From: Stutzerimonas stutzeri
GTDB taxonomy: Bacteria; Pseudomonadota; Gammaproteobacteria; Pseudomonadales; Pseudomonadaceae
Length of the DNA: 64,000 nt
Assembly (NCBI RefSeq): GCF_024448895.1
Contig: NZ_JAMOIC010000007.1
Location: 62,001 to 126,000, forward strand
Direction: 5' to 3'
Below are positions 39,420 to 48,841 of this stretch, piece after piece. Under the pieces are notes generated by a model, which searched no databases, was not told where the DNA came from, and saw nothing but the letters and a program-made list of their open reading frames with translations. Both the position numbers and the translations under genes were made by a program. The number at the start of each line of letters is the position of its first letter. Position 1 is the first letter of the stretch.

Positions 39420-39797
39420 ATGTCGCTGATCAATGAATACCGCGCCACAGAAGAAGCTATCAAGGAACTCCAGGAACGCCTGAAGTCTCTTTCGGCAGAC
39501 GACAAGCTGAAAAAGGAGCTTGAGTTCGAAGGTAAGCTGCGCGAACTCATGGGCGAATATCAGAAGTCGCTGCGCGACATCATCGCCCTGCTCGACCCAG
39601 ATGCCCGGAACAGCAAGACACAGCGCACCACCAAGACGCCAACTGCAACCAAGCGGGCCCGCCGCGTCAAGCAATACAAGAACCCGCACAATGGCGAAGT
39701 TATTGAAACCAAAGGCGGCAATCACAAGACGCTGAAGGAATGGAAAGCTCAGTGGGGCTCTGACGAAGTTGAAGGCTGGGCTACTCTGCTCGGCTAA
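39420..39797 (+). CDS. mvaT: H-NS-like global silencer MvaT
   Basis: Xenogeneic silencer of Pseudomonas that binds AT-rich DNA. The N-terminal coiled coil (residues 1-60, MSLINEYRATEEAIKELQERL) oligomerises, a lysine/arginine/threonine-rich linker follows, and the C-terminal AT-pincer domain reads KQYKNPHNGEVIETKGGNHK then LKEWKAQWG. ATG 39420 follows AAGGAAG; 125 residues. Longer in-frame sequence upstream is leader. Adjacent to sbcB and purU, the usual Pseudomonas order. Confidence 0.97.
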   Translation: MSLINEYRATEEAIKELQERLKSLSADDKLKKELEFEGKLRELMGEYQKSLRDIIALLDPDARNSKTQRTTKTPTATKRARRVKQYKNPHNGEVIETKGGNHKTLKEWKAQWGSDEVEGWATLLG

Positions 39798-39814
39798 ATA
39801 CCTTCGCTGCATCC

Positions 39815-39854
39815 AAGCCATCTACGCTTCTAACGAAGCCAGATGGCTTTTTTG
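39815..39854 (+). terminator. mvaT terminator
   Basis: Nine-base stem AAGCCATCT/AGATGGCTT with a 17-base loop and TTTTT after it, 18 bases after the stop. Confidence 0.85.
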
Positions 39855-39869
39855 TGCCTGAAACATTGT

Positions 39870-41291
39870 TCAGCGGATGTAGCGCTCACGCATGACATTG
39901 GCATGCACCGCCCACTGCTGCAGCAAGACTTGCTGATCCAGGCTTGCTGAGGGCTGTAAAGCCTGCAGAGCAGCTTCGAATTGCTGCAATGTATTCGGTG
40001 CGCCGAATTCTGGAAGGGTCAAGCGTTGCTGGCAGAACGTCTCCCATCGCAGTTTTTCCGTTGAGGTGAGCGACTCGGGGAAATTACGCGCGCGATAACG
40101 AAAATGCAGTTCCGGTAATCGCGGATCATCAAATGGCGGTACTTCAGCCGAACTTCCATCGCTATCACGTACCTGTTCACAGAGCCGACGATCGCGGTCG
40201 CCAAGAAAGCCTTCGTACAGCTGTTGCTCAGGATCCGACAGTCCCGCGAATGCCTGTTCCTCATAGATATCGGCGAGCTTTGAGCTCCATTCCGGTAAAC
40301 GGTCGCGCAGATCCCGAGCCCTTGACTCGCAACATTTCAGGTCGAGGCCCAACCGCTCTACATCCGATTCGCGCAAGACATTCATGGGCACCATCACCGG
40401 GCATCGATTGATGTGCACCAACTTCAATGGAATCGGAAGTTTCTCGCCCAGGTCTTCCCGCCGGGTATACAGCCGCTCACGAATATCCTCGCTGGTTTCC
40501 TCCCACAGCGGAGAGCATTCGGCGTTGAGGTCACAAACAATCAGAGCGTTGCGATTGCGCGGGTGCCAGGCCAGCGGCAGCACCACCGAAAGATAATGTC
40601 GCGCAGCAGAGAAGCGACCGGAAATATGCACCATGGGCTTGAGCAGCTGGATCTGCTCGATGACTGCATTCTTGCGCCGCAGTTTATACAGGTAGTCATA
40701 GAGTCTCGGCTGGCGGTCGCGAATCAACCGCGCCAGGCCAATGGTTGCTCGAACGTCTGATAAGGCATCGTGCGCCTGCAGATGCTCAAGCCCATTGACT
40801 GCACTCAGACGCTCGAGCTTCAGCGAGACGCGTCCGTCCTCCTCGGGCCAGTTGAGCCCTTCAGGTCGCAACGCATAAGCGGTGCGAACCAGGTCGATCA
40901 GATCCCAACGGCTGTTTCCGCCCTGCCATTCGCGCCCATAGGGATCATGGAAATTTCGGTACAGGGTGTAGCGCAATACCTCGTCGTCGAAGCGCAGGGT
41001 GTTGTAGCCAGCGCTGCAGGTGCCCGGCTGCGCCAGCTCCCGATGCAGTCGTGCAACGAACTCAGCTTCAGGAAGGCCCTTCTCGGCAAGGATACGCGGG
41101 GTGATACCGGTCACCAGACAGGCCGCAGGGTGCGGCAGGATGTCATCGCTCAGACGGCAATAGATGTTCAGCGGCTCACCGATCTCCTCCAGCGCCTCGT
41201 TAGTGCGGATACCGGCGACCTGCAGCGGGCGGTCACAACGCGGAGAAATGCCTGTGGTTTCGAAGTCGTACCAGAAGATGCTGGATGTCAC
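39870..41291 (-). CDS. sbcB: Exodeoxyribonuclease I
   Basis: 3'-5' single-strand DNA exonuclease used in mismatch repair and recombination. DEDDh-class residues appear at FWYDFETTGIS (Asp/Glu, near residue 10), in LRFDDEVLR and in the AHDALSDVRATIGLARL region. The start is GTG 41291, giving MTSSIFWYDFETTG after GGGAGG; the longer frame to 41423 lacks family support. 473 residues, normal. Confidence 0.94.
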   Translation of the reverse strand: MTSSIFWYDFETTGISPRCDRPLQVAGIRTNEALEEIGEPLNIYCRLSDDILPHPAACLVTGITPRILAEKGLPEAEFVARLHRELAQPGTCSAGYNTLRFDDEVLRYTLYRNFHDPYGREWQGGNSRWDLIDLVRTAYALRPEGLNWPEEDGRVSLKLERLSAVNGLEHLQAHDALSDVRATIGLARLIRDRQPRLYDYLYKLRRKNAVIEQIQLLKPMVHISGRFSAARHYLSVVLPLAWHPRNRNALIVCDLNAECSPLWEETSEDIRERLYTRREDLGEKLPIPLKLVHINRCPVMVPMNVLRESDVERLGLDLKCCESRARDLRDRLPEWSSKLADIYEEQAFAGLSDPEQQLYEGFLGDRDRRLCEQVRDSDGSSAEVPPFDDPRLPELHFRYRARNFPESLTSTEKLRWETFCQQRLTLPEFGAPNTLQQFEAALQALQPSASLDQQVLLQQWAVHANVMRERYIR

Positions 41292-41558
41292 GGGAGCCTC
41301 CCTCTCATTGTTCGGGCGCAGTCTAGCGCGCTTGAGCAGTTGACGATTGCGCCACGATTGACGAGGTGCGCCAGACGCACGGGCGCGTCGACTCAATGCG
41401 CAGCAACTTGCCGCCCGGCTCAAAACCGCGCACAGACGCTGGCCGAATCAGACAATTAGGTGGTTTCATAGCGGCTTCTGCCGGTCATGCTCCTGTGCAT
41501 CAATCGGCCGGCCATACCGCGCGATCATCCCACTGTAATCCGTCATCGAGCACAACCA

Positions 41559-42257
41559 TTGCCGCCCGTCTCCGCATCTCTGGACAACACACACAGAGTT
41601 GAAACGCCAGAAGGCATCGACCTGCTGCTGCGCCCGGCCGGCCTGGTGCCCCGGGCATTAGCGTTTGCCCTGGATCTGGTGATACGCCTGGCCTTGCTGG
41701 CCACGCTGGGGTTGGGTCTGGCCTCGCTGGGCCAGTTCGGCATGGGAGCCGGTTCCCTGCTGCTGTTTGTCGTGCAATGGTGGTACATGGTGCTGTTCGA
41801 AGTGCTGAACGACGGTAGAACGCCAGGCAAGCACTGGCTGGGGCTGAAGGTGGTTCATGACGACGGCACGCCAGTCGGCTGGGCGTCATCGCTCACGCGC
41901 AACCTGCTGCGGTTCGTCGACATACTGCCCTTCGGCTACTTTCTCGGGGCGATTTGCTGCCTCTGGCACCCGTCATTCAAACGACTCGGCGATCTGGCCG
42001 CCGGCACGCTGGTGGTCTATCGCGAGCGAGGCGGCAGCAAAGCGGCGCTTCCGACGGTCGAGGCCATCGCCGCACCCTTCCCACTCGAACTGACCGAGCA
42101 ACACGCGGTGATCAGCTTTGCGGAGCGGCAGGAAAGCTTGTCCCCTGCGCGCAGACAGGAGCTTGCAGGAATCCTCGCTGCTCCCCTGGGGACTACGCCC
42201 GCGCTAGCCGAAGCGCAGCTCCATGGCATCGCCCGCGGCCTGGTAGGCCCGCCATGA
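41559..42257 (+). CDS. RDD family membrane protein
   Basis: First gene of the RDD-SpoIIM-DUF4129-DUF4350-MoxR-DUF58 operon. Three hydrophobic segments, about 110 residues in, with the RDD-family patterns VPRALAFALDLVIRL and GRTPGKHWLGLKVV, then GDLAAGTLVVYR, followed by a soluble tail. The start is uncertain: no clear ribosome site. TTG 41559 puts the conserved VETPEGIDL near the N-terminus; ATG 41487 is in frame and would add 24 residues. Some RDD proteins are reported as ion/proton antiporters; function here is open. Confidence 0.85.
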   Translation: MPPVSASLDNTHRVETPEGIDLLLRPAGLVPRALAFALDLVIRLALLATLGLGLASLGQFGMGAGSLLLFVVQWWYMVLFEVLNDGRTPGKHWLGLKVVHDDGTPVGWASSLTRNLLRFVDILPFGYFLGAICCLWHPSFKRLGDLAAGTLVVYRERGGSKAALPTVEAIAAPFPLELTEQHAVISFAERQESLSPARRQELAGILAAPLGTTPALAEAQLHGIARGLVGPP

Positions 42258-43237
42258 AACAGAGCCAGTTCCAACATCAGCACCAGACCGAATGGGAGGC
42301 GTTCGCCAAAACCCTCGATGCGCTCGAACGAGGCAAGAAGCCCCCAGCGGCTTCCGTCGCGGCGTTCCCCGCAGCCTATCGACGTATTTGCCAGCAGCTC
42401 GCGCTGGCTCAGGCTCGTGGATACGGCACACGCCTCAGCGATGATTTGCAGCTGCTGGCACAGCGCGGGCACCAGCAACTCTATCGTCACCGCAGCCCGC
42501 TGTTGGGGCGACTGCTGGGTTTCATTCTGGGCGGGTCCGGAAGATTGATCCGGCAGGAATGGCGCTACCTCGCCGCGGCCAGCCTGCTGTTCTATGGCAG
42601 CCTTCTGGGAATGACTGTTCTGGTCTTGATCTTCCCTGATCTCATCTACAGCTTGGTCAGCCCGGATCAGGTTGCACAGATGGAAGCGATGTACGACCCC
42701 GACGCCAGCCGGCTTGGCCGCTTCGGCGAGCGTGGTTCGAGCGATGACTGGATGATGTTCGGCTACTACGTCATGCATAACATCGGCATCGCGTTTCAGA
42801 CCTTTGCCGGTGGGCTGTTGTTTGGAGTCGGCAGCGTCTTCTATCTCCTGTTCAATGGGTTGATCATCGGTGCAATCGCAGGCCATCTGACCGGAATCGG
42901 CTACGACCAGCCGTTCTGGTCGTTCGTGATTGGTCACGGTGCGTTCGAGCTGACAGCGATTACCCTGGCTGGAGCCGCCGGGTTGAAGCTGGGCGGCGCG
43001 CTCATCGCGCCGGGTCGGCTCAGGCGTGGTGAAGCCCTTCGGCTGGCCGCCGCCCGCGCCGTACGGCTGATCGCCGGCGCCGCACTGATGCTCCTGATTG
43101 CTGCATTCGTCGAAGCTTATTGGTCGTCGATGACTTACCCGTCGGCGCTGATTAAGTACGCGGTGGGCGCATTCCTTTGGCTGCTGGTGGGCCTGTACCT
43201 GCTCTTGAGCGGCAGGAGTAACCATGCAGCTGAATGA
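42254..43237 (+). CDS. Stage II sporulation protein M-like membrane protein (DUF95)
   Basis: 327 residues with a soluble N-terminal helical part (about 1-90) and about five to six membrane segments after it. SpoIIM-like signatures include YYVMHNIGIAFQTFAGGLLFG and HGAFELTAITLAGAAGLKLG. SpoIIM acts with peptidoglycan hydrolases in endospore formers, but this organism does not sporulate. Its ATG overlaps the RDD stop (ATGA) and its end overlaps the next gene by 14 bases. Confidence 0.9.
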   Translation: MKQSQFQHQHQTEWEAFAKTLDALERGKKPPAASVAAFPAAYRRICQQLALAQARGYGTRLSDDLQLLAQRGHQQLYRHRSPLLGRLLGFILGGSGRLIRQEWRYLAAASLLFYGSLLGMTVLVLIFPDLIYSLVSPDQVAQMEAMYDPDASRLGRFGERGSSDDWMMFGYYVMHNIGIAFQTFAGGLLFGVGSVFYLLFNGLIIGAIAGHLTGIGYDQPFWSFVIGHGAFELTAITLAGAAGLKLGGALIAPGRLRRGEALRLAAARAVRLIAGAALMLLIAAFVEAYWSSMTYPSALIKYAVGAFLWLLVGLYLLLSGRSNHAAE

Positions 43238-44777
43238 CGCGACCATGGCGATCCGCCCGCGCAGCGCCTGGGAGGCCCTGGATCTGGGCATCCTGCTGGC
43301 GCGGCGGCACGCCAAATTGTTGATGCTCAGCTGGGCACTGCTGACCCTGCCGGTATTCGTGCTGATCAGCCTGTTGCTTTGGCAACACCCGACCCTGTCC
43401 CTGCTGCTGTTCTGGTGGTGCAAGCCGCTATACGAGCGATTGCCGCTATACATTCTTTCCCGTTCACTGTTCGGCGATACCCCAACTCTGCACGCTAGCT
43501 TCAGGGCATTGCCGGGCGTGCTGCGCCCGCAGTGGTTTTCCAGCATGACCTGGCGGCGCTTCAGCCTGACCCGAAGCTTTGACCTGCCAGTCGTGCAGCT
43601 CGAAGGCCTTTCAGGCTCAACCAGGCAGCAACGCCTGACAGTGCTAAGGCAACGTGACAGCGGCCCTGCACGCTGGCTCACCATCGTCGGCGCGCATCTG
43701 GAAAGTGGTCTCTGGCTGGGTGCGATCGCGCTGCTTTATATACTTATTCCGCAACAGCTGCTGGCGGACTGGACCTGGCGGGACCTGCTGGAGCTGGACG
43801 GCAACTGGCTCTGGTTCGAACACTTGACCAACCTGTTGTACGTGCTGGTGCTGATGATCTGGGAGCCGATCTACGTTGCCAGCGGTTTCAGCCTTTACCT
43901 GAACCGGCGGACGATACTCGAGGCCTGGGATATCGAACTGAGTTTCCGCCGACTGCTACAGAGACTCACACCCTTGCTGCCCGCACTGGTGCTCGCCTTA
44001 GGTTTGATACTGAATCCGTTTGTGATGGACGTCGAAGCTGCCCCGGAGGGCGAACACACGACAACTGTCCCGGGCGCCGAAAGCGAACGTCTGCTCAATC
44101 AACCCCTGACCAGCACGGCGGCACAAGAACAGATTTCCCAGTTGCTCGATCAGCCGCCTTTCAGAAACCAGGAGACAGTGACCCGCTGGCGCTTCGGCGA
44201 TGAACAGACGGACGCCGAACCTGGCTGGTTGGCTCGACTACTCGACTCCTTACTCGGCGCAGGCAGCCTGCAGCGCAGCATCAGCCACCTCGCAGCGGGT
44301 ATCGAGGCGCTCCTGTGGGCCGCATTGTTCGGTCTGACGGCTTACACCATCTGGCGCTACCGAGACTGGCTAAGGCTGCATGCGCCGCGATTTCGCGTCG
44401 CTGGCAAAACGCGCCAGCGCACACCAGCTGTGTTGTTCGGGCTTGAAGTGCAGCCGGAAAGCCTGCCCCGGGACGTCGCGAGTGAAGCCGAGCGGCTATG
44501 GCTGGACAGTCCGCGCAAGGCGCTCGGCCTGCTCTACCGAGCCCTGCTCAGCCATCTGCTGCATGACCATAAATTGCCTCTGAGAACGGCCCATACCGAA
44601 GGAGAGATCCTGGAACTGTTGCGCCAGCATGATCATCCGGCACTCCTCGCCTATGCGCAGACGCTCACCGAGCACTGGTTGAATCTCGCCTATGGACATC
44701 AGGTTCCACCCATCTCGACAAAGGATCAGTTGTGCGGTCAGTGGCGAGCCATCTTCGGCGCAGGAGCGTTACAGTGA
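43224..44777 (+). CDS. DUF4129 membrane protein
   Basis: 517 residues with about six membrane segments in the N-terminal two-thirds, a large hydrophilic loop (about residues 270-360; GEHTTTVPGAESERL), one more segment, and a C-terminal DUF4129 domain (about 400-517; SEAERLWLDSPRKALGLLYRA, THTEGEIL-like AHTEGEILELLRQ). Function unknown; conserved with MoxR. ATG 43224 overlaps the SpoIIM-like gene by 14 bases. Confidence 0.87.
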   Translation: MQLNDATMAIRPRSAWEALDLGILLARRHAKLLMLSWALLTLPVFVLISLLLWQHPTLSLLLFWWCKPLYERLPLYILSRSLFGDTPTLHASFRALPGVLRPQWFSSMTWRRFSLTRSFDLPVVQLEGLSGSTRQQRLTVLRQRDSGPARWLTIVGAHLESGLWLGAIALLYILIPQQLLADWTWRDLLELDGNWLWFEHLTNLLYVLVLMIWEPIYVASGFSLYLNRRTILEAWDIELSFRRLLQRLTPLLPALVLALGLILNPFVMDVEAAPEGEHTTTVPGAESERLLNQPLTSTAAQEQISQLLDQPPFRNQETVTRWRFGDEQTDAEPGWLARLLDSLLGAGSLQRSISHLAAGIEALLWAALFGLTAYTIWRYRDWLRLHAPRFRVAGKTRQRTPAVLFGLEVQPESLPRDVASEAERLWLDSPRKALGLLYRALLSHLLHDHKLPLRTAHTEGEILELLRQHDHPALLAYAQTLTEHWLNLAYGHQVPPISTKDQLCGQWRAIFGAGALQ

Positions 44778-45943
44778 GTCGCCGTCGCATCGCGTGCCTG
44801 TTACTGGTCGCCGTACTGCTCGCAGCACTGCTCGCGTATGCCGCAAGCAGGGCGACCTCGTACCAGGAAGTCATCAAGCACGGCCCGGCACCACAGGTGC
44901 GCAGCGCGCCCTATCTGGCAGCAGAGCAATTTCTCGCTAAGCAGCAGCGCACGATCATTCGCGCCGAAAGCCTGGCCACACTGGCCGAGTTGCAGCCTGA
45001 AAAGCAGATTCTGCTATTGCTGGGCGAACGCGGGGAGATGACCTCGAAGCAAACGGAACAGCTGCTCGAATGGGTCGCGCAAGGCGGCCATCTGGTGTTC
45101 GTAGCAGAGCGTATCTGGGACGAGCGCGCAGCAAGCAGCGGCGATCTGTTACTCGATGCTCTTGGCTTGCAACAGTACGAGACGGCGGGAGAAGAATCTG
45201 CTGAACCAGCCAGGGAGCTGCCTGGCGCGGACAAGGGCGTCGAACTGACCCGGCTGTACCTCGAGAACGAAGACGCACCCGCCTATCTCGCGTTCGATAC
45301 GGGCTTTCACCTCTACGATGCGGACAAGAAGGCCCACGCCTGGGCCAACAGTCAGGGTGCGACACACATGCTGCAATTGCAGCATGGCGCAGGGCTGATC
45401 ACTGCATTGACCGATAGCTGGATATGGCAGAACGACCGGATAGGTCAATACGATCATGCCTGGCTGCTCTGGTACCTGACCCAGGACCGCGAGGTCACCT
45501 TCGTCTATCGCACCGGCCATGACAGTCTGGCCGAACAGCTGCTACGCCACTTTCCCGAAGCGCTCGTGGCTCTGCTGCTGGCTCTGGCGTTCACGCTCTG
45601 GCATCTGTCACACCGACAGGGCCCGCTAATCGACAGCGCGGATCGCAGCCGCCGGCAGCTTGAGGAGCACATTCGTGCAAGCGCCGATTTCCTCTATCGC
45701 CGTGCCGGACAAGGTCAGCTGCTGACCGGCCTGCAGCGCGACATTGCGGGCAAGGCGCAGCGCCGACATGCGGGTTTCGAAACGTTGGCGCGCGAGCAAC
45801 AGTGCCGGGTGTTGGCGACATTCTGCAGCCTGCCCTTTGAAACCATCGACCATGCTATGCGACCGCCACCTGCCAAGCCGGTCAGCGTTGCCGAATTCAC
45901 CTCACAGGTTGCCCATCTGCAAACCCTCAGGAATTCTCTATGA
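44774..45943 (+). CDS. DUF4350 membrane-anchored protein
   Basis: 389 residues. A membrane segment at the N-terminus (about 6-25, IACLLLVAVLLAALLAYAA), then a Rossmann-like DUF4350 domain (about 40-230; QILLLLGERGEMTS, LLEWVAQGGHLVFVAERIW), a second membrane segment (about 260-285, LVALLLALAFTLW) and a cytosolic helical tail. Starts at GTG 44774, whose GTGA overlaps the previous stop; AGGAG is upstream. No established function. Confidence 0.87.
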   Translation: MSRRRIACLLLVAVLLAALLAYAASRATSYQEVIKHGPAPQVRSAPYLAAEQFLAKQQRTIIRAESLATLAELQPEKQILLLLGERGEMTSKQTEQLLEWVAQGGHLVFVAERIWDERAASSGDLLLDALGLQQYETAGEESAEPARELPGADKGVELTRLYLENEDAPAYLAFDTGFHLYDADKKAHAWANSQGATHMLQLQHGAGLITALTDSWIWQNDRIGQYDHAWLLWYLTQDREVTFVYRTGHDSLAEQLLRHFPEALVALLLALAFTLWHLSHRQGPLIDSADRSRRQLEEHIRASADFLYRRAGQGQLLTGLQRDIAGKAQRRHAGFETLAREQQCRVLATFCSLPFETIDHAMRPPPAKPVSVAEFTSQVAHLQTLRNSL

Positions 45944-46965
45944 GTGAAGCCACAAGCGAACCGAACCAGGCCGCAACCGGTACCTCGCCTGCCGCCAATG
46001 CAAGCATTCAGCTTCAACGCGCCAGTCAGCTGGCACAGGCGTTACGCCTGGAGCTGCACAAGGCCGTCATCGGCCAGCAGGAGGTCGTTGATGGTGTTCT
46101 CACCGCTCTGATCGCAGGCGGACATGTACTGGTCGAAGGTGTTCCGGGACTGGGCAAGACCTTGCTGGTTCGTGCCCTGGCGCGCTGCTTTGGCGGAGAG
46201 TTCTCGCGGATCCAGTTCACCCCTGACCTGATGCCGAGCGACATCACCGGTCACGCCGTATACGACATGGCCACCGAGCAGTTCAACCTGCGCAAAGGGC
46301 CGGTGTTTACCAACCTGCTGCTGGCTGACGAGATCAACCGAGCGCCGGCGAAGACCCAGGCGGCGCTGCTGGAAGTCATGCAGGAGCGGCAGGTTACGCT
46401 AGAGGGCCGCGCACTGGCCGCACCACAACCCTTCCTGGTAATGGCCACCCAAAACCCCATCGAACAGGAAGGTACGTACCCACTGCCGGAAGCCGAGCTG
46501 GATCGCTTCATGCTGATGCTGCGCATGGATTACCCGCTGGCCGAAGAGGAGCTGGAGCTGGTCCGCCAGGTCACTCGCTCCGCGCGCACCGACATTCTGG
46601 ACGTCAGCGGCCTTCGGGTTTTGCTGCAAGCAAAGGACGTCCAGGCCCTGCAGAAAATTGCCAGTGATGTGCCCCTCGACGATCAAGTGCTCGACTACGC
46701 GGTACGCATTGCACGCGCGACGCGCGACTGGCCGGGGCTGGCCCTTGGCGCGGGCCCACGAGCCTCCATCGCGCTGGTTCGCTGCGCACGTGCACGCGCA
46801 CTGTTGCGTGGCGGGACATTCGCGACCCCGGACGATGTGAAAGGCTGCGCGGTAGCCGTGCTCAGGCATCGGGTCAGGCTGTCGCCCGAGACGGATATCG
46901 AAGGCGTTTCAGTGGACCAGCTGTTGCGCCAACTGCTCGACCAGGTGGCGGCGCCGCGACTGTGA
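45940..46965 (+). CDS. MoxR-type AAA+ ATPase
   Basis: 341 residues. Walker A GVPGLGKTLLV (about residue 72), Walker B LLLADEINRAPAK (about 130), sensor 1 ATQNPIEQEGTYPLPEAELD, and ASIALVRCARARALL (sensor 2 region) are intact, so an active AAA+ enzyme is expected. MoxR proteins act as chaperones for assembly of metalloenzymes or envelope complexes, usually with VWA-type partners such as the DUF58 protein encoded next. ATG overlaps the upstream stop by four bases. Confidence 0.93.
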   Translation: MSEATSEPNQAATGTSPAANASIQLQRASQLAQALRLELHKAVIGQQEVVDGVLTALIAGGHVLVEGVPGLGKTLLVRALARCFGGEFSRIQFTPDLMPSDITGHAVYDMATEQFNLRKGPVFTNLLLADEINRAPAKTQAALLEVMQERQVTLEGRALAAPQPFLVMATQNPIEQEGTYPLPEAELDRFMLMLRMDYPLAEEELELVRQVTRSARTDILDVSGLRVLLQAKDVQALQKIASDVPLDDQVLDYAVRIARATRDWPGLALGAGPRASIALVRCARARALLRGGTFATPDDVKGCAVAVLRHRVRLSPETDIEGVSVDQLLRQLLDQVAAPRL

Positions 46966-46990
46966 GCCGATACGCCTCGAGGGCTTTGTG

Positions 46991-48322
46991 ATGAGCCCAT
47001 CCCGCCGCCTGGTCTATGGGCTTCTGGTGCTGTTTGCCCTTGCGCTGCCGCTGGGCCTGCTGTCAGCCGTGGACCGGGCCTCACCCGCCATTGCTACCAC
47101 CGCCTGGTGGGGCTTACTGGTGTGTACCGGTGTTGTGGCGATCCTCGACGCGTGGCGCCTTCGGCGACAGCATTCGCCAATGCTGCAACGCACCCTCCCG
47201 GGCCATCTGGCGCTCTGGCGCTGGCAAGAGGTGAAGCTTCAGCTATGGGCCGCGACAGCTGATCCGCTGCAGATGGAAATCTTCGACCATGTGCCGGCTG
47301 GCATGGCATTCCAGCATTTGCCGCAGCGTGTGACCCTCCCGCCCGGCCAACGCTGCGAGATCGGCTACCGGCTATGCCCCGCTCAGCGAGGCCATTTTCT
47401 TTTCGACAACTGTGAGGTCCGGCTTCACAGCCCACTGGGGTTATGGCGCCAGCGTCGCCTGCTGCCGCTGGGATCGCAAACACGCGTGTTTCCTGACTTC
47501 ACTCGTCTGCACGGCGCGCCGCTCATGGCAGTGGACAGCTGGCTGAGCCGCCTCGGCGTCCGGCAGCAACCGCGCCGCGGGTTGGGAATGGATTTCCACC
47601 AGCTTCGCGAATTTCGCGAAGGCGACACCCTTCGCCAGATCGACTGGAAGGCCACCGCGCGCAAGCGCGTGCCCATTGCGCGGGAGTATCAGGACGACCG
47701 CGATCAGCAGATCTTGCTGATGCTCGACTGCGGCCGGCGCATGCGCAGCCAAGACGGCACTTACTCGCACTTCGATCATGCGCTCAACGCCAGCCTGCTG
47801 CTGGCTTATGCGGCCCTGCGCCAAGGCGATGCGCTGGGCCTGTACACCTTCGCAACCGAGCAGAAACGCTTCCTGGCGCCGGCAAAGGGACAGTCGCAAC
47901 TCAATGCCTTGCTCCATGGCGCCTACGATCTGATCAACACGCGCCAGCCCGCTGATTTCATGCTGGCCGCAGTCGATGTGCTGAAAAAGCAGAAGCGTCG
48001 GGCCCTTGTGATCATCCTCAGCAACCTGCGCGACGAGGATGACGATGACCTCCTCGGCGCCGTGCGCCACCTCTCCAAACGCCACCGCGTGCTGGTGGTG
48101 AGTCTGCGCGAGTCCGTGCTCGACGGTCTGCGCGAGCGGCCGCTGAGCAGCTTCGAAGACGCGCTGGCCTATTGTGGAACCATGGACTATCTGAATGCGC
48201 GCGGCCGTCTGCACGATAGGCTGCAGGCCCATGGCGTGCCGGTACTCGATGCTCGACCCCAGGATCTGGGGCCGGCATTGATCAGTCGTTACCTGGCATG
48301 GAAGAAAGCCGGAATGTTCTAG
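46991..48322 (+). CDS. DUF58 protein (VWA-like MoxR partner)
   Basis: 443 residues. Two membrane segments at the N-terminus (about 9-50), a beta-rich region, then the DUF58 motif DFHQLREFREGDTLRQIDWK with an ARK after it, and a VWA-like fold with MLDCGRRMRSQDG in the MIDAS position. The canonical DxSxS is not conserved there (DCGRR). I chose ATG 46991, seven bases after GAGGG; GTG 46988 is adjacent. Last gene of the operon; 26 bases after MoxR. Confidence 0.9.
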   Translation: MSPSRRLVYGLLVLFALALPLGLLSAVDRASPAIATTAWWGLLVCTGVVAILDAWRLRRQHSPMLQRTLPGHLALWRWQEVKLQLWAATADPLQMEIFDHVPAGMAFQHLPQRVTLPPGQRCEIGYRLCPAQRGHFLFDNCEVRLHSPLGLWRQRRLLPLGSQTRVFPDFTRLHGAPLMAVDSWLSRLGVRQQPRRGLGMDFHQLREFREGDTLRQIDWKATARKRVPIAREYQDDRDQQILLMLDCGRRMRSQDGTYSHFDHALNASLLLAYAALRQGDALGLYTFATEQKRFLAPAKGQSQLNALLHGAYDLINTRQPADFMLAAVDVLKKQKRRALVIILSNLRDEDDDDLLGAVRHLSKRHRVLVVSLRESVLDGLRERPLSSFEDALAYCGTMDYLNARGRLHDRLQAHGVPVLDARPQDLGPALISRYLAWKKAGMF

Positions 48323-48357
48323 CGATTACCTGTTGCGCGACAACTCGCAAGCCCGGC

Positions 48358-48792
48358 TCAAATGCCGTGACAACGGTCTTCGTCAGCGGCGCGGCTCTGC
48401 GGCGCCTCGCCATGAGGCAGGCGAGCCGGCGGAATGCTCAGCATCGGCCGGAAGCTGAAATAGTGATGCAGCGCATCGATCATGTTGCGGATATCGCTGG
48501 GCGGTGTGTTCAGCACGAATCCCGAATCGAAGCTGCCTGGCGTGACATCTTCGCGCGACCAGCGGCAGGTGGCGCTGAAGTCGATATAGCGCAGCTGGCC
48601 GTGCTGTCCAGGAATCTTCAGACGCATCTCGAAGCGCGCATCGGTCATCATCGGATAGGGACTGATAAGCATCAGACCGGTCTCGGACAGATTGCCGATA
48701 AAGCCCAGCGGCTTATCGGTGAACCTATTGAAAACGTTGAGGTAATACGGCAGCTGGTGCCGCTGGATACTGCGTTGATTGAGCATATTCAT
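48358..48792 (-). CDS. PilZ domain protein
   Basis: Cyclic-di-GMP receptor-like protein, 144 residues from MNMLNQRSIQRHQLPYYL. The canonical binding motifs RxxxR (RSIQR) and D/NxSxxG (NLSETG) are intact, so c-di-GMP binding is expected. Target unknown. An alternative TTG start at 48813 is in frame. Convergent with the DUF58 gene (35-base gap). Confidence 0.9.
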   Translation of the reverse strand: MNMLNQRSIQRHQLPYYLNVFNRFTDKPLGFIGNLSETGLMLISPYPMMTDARFEMRLKIPGQHGQLRYIDFSATCRWSREDVTPGSFDSGFVLNTPPSDIRNMIDALHHYFSFRPMLSIPPARLPHGEAPQSRAADEDRCHGI

Positions 48793-48841
48793 CGGTTCCG
48801 GGCCTGCCGCCAATTTGATCGCCGCGACCGTTGCCAGCCGC

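Noticed and set aside
42017-43684. 555-codon minus-strand frame opposite the SpoIIM-like and DUF4129 genes
   Set aside because: It is the antisense shadow of high-GC coding sequence with glutamine/arginine-rich translation and no domain; the sense genes have clear families and overlaps.
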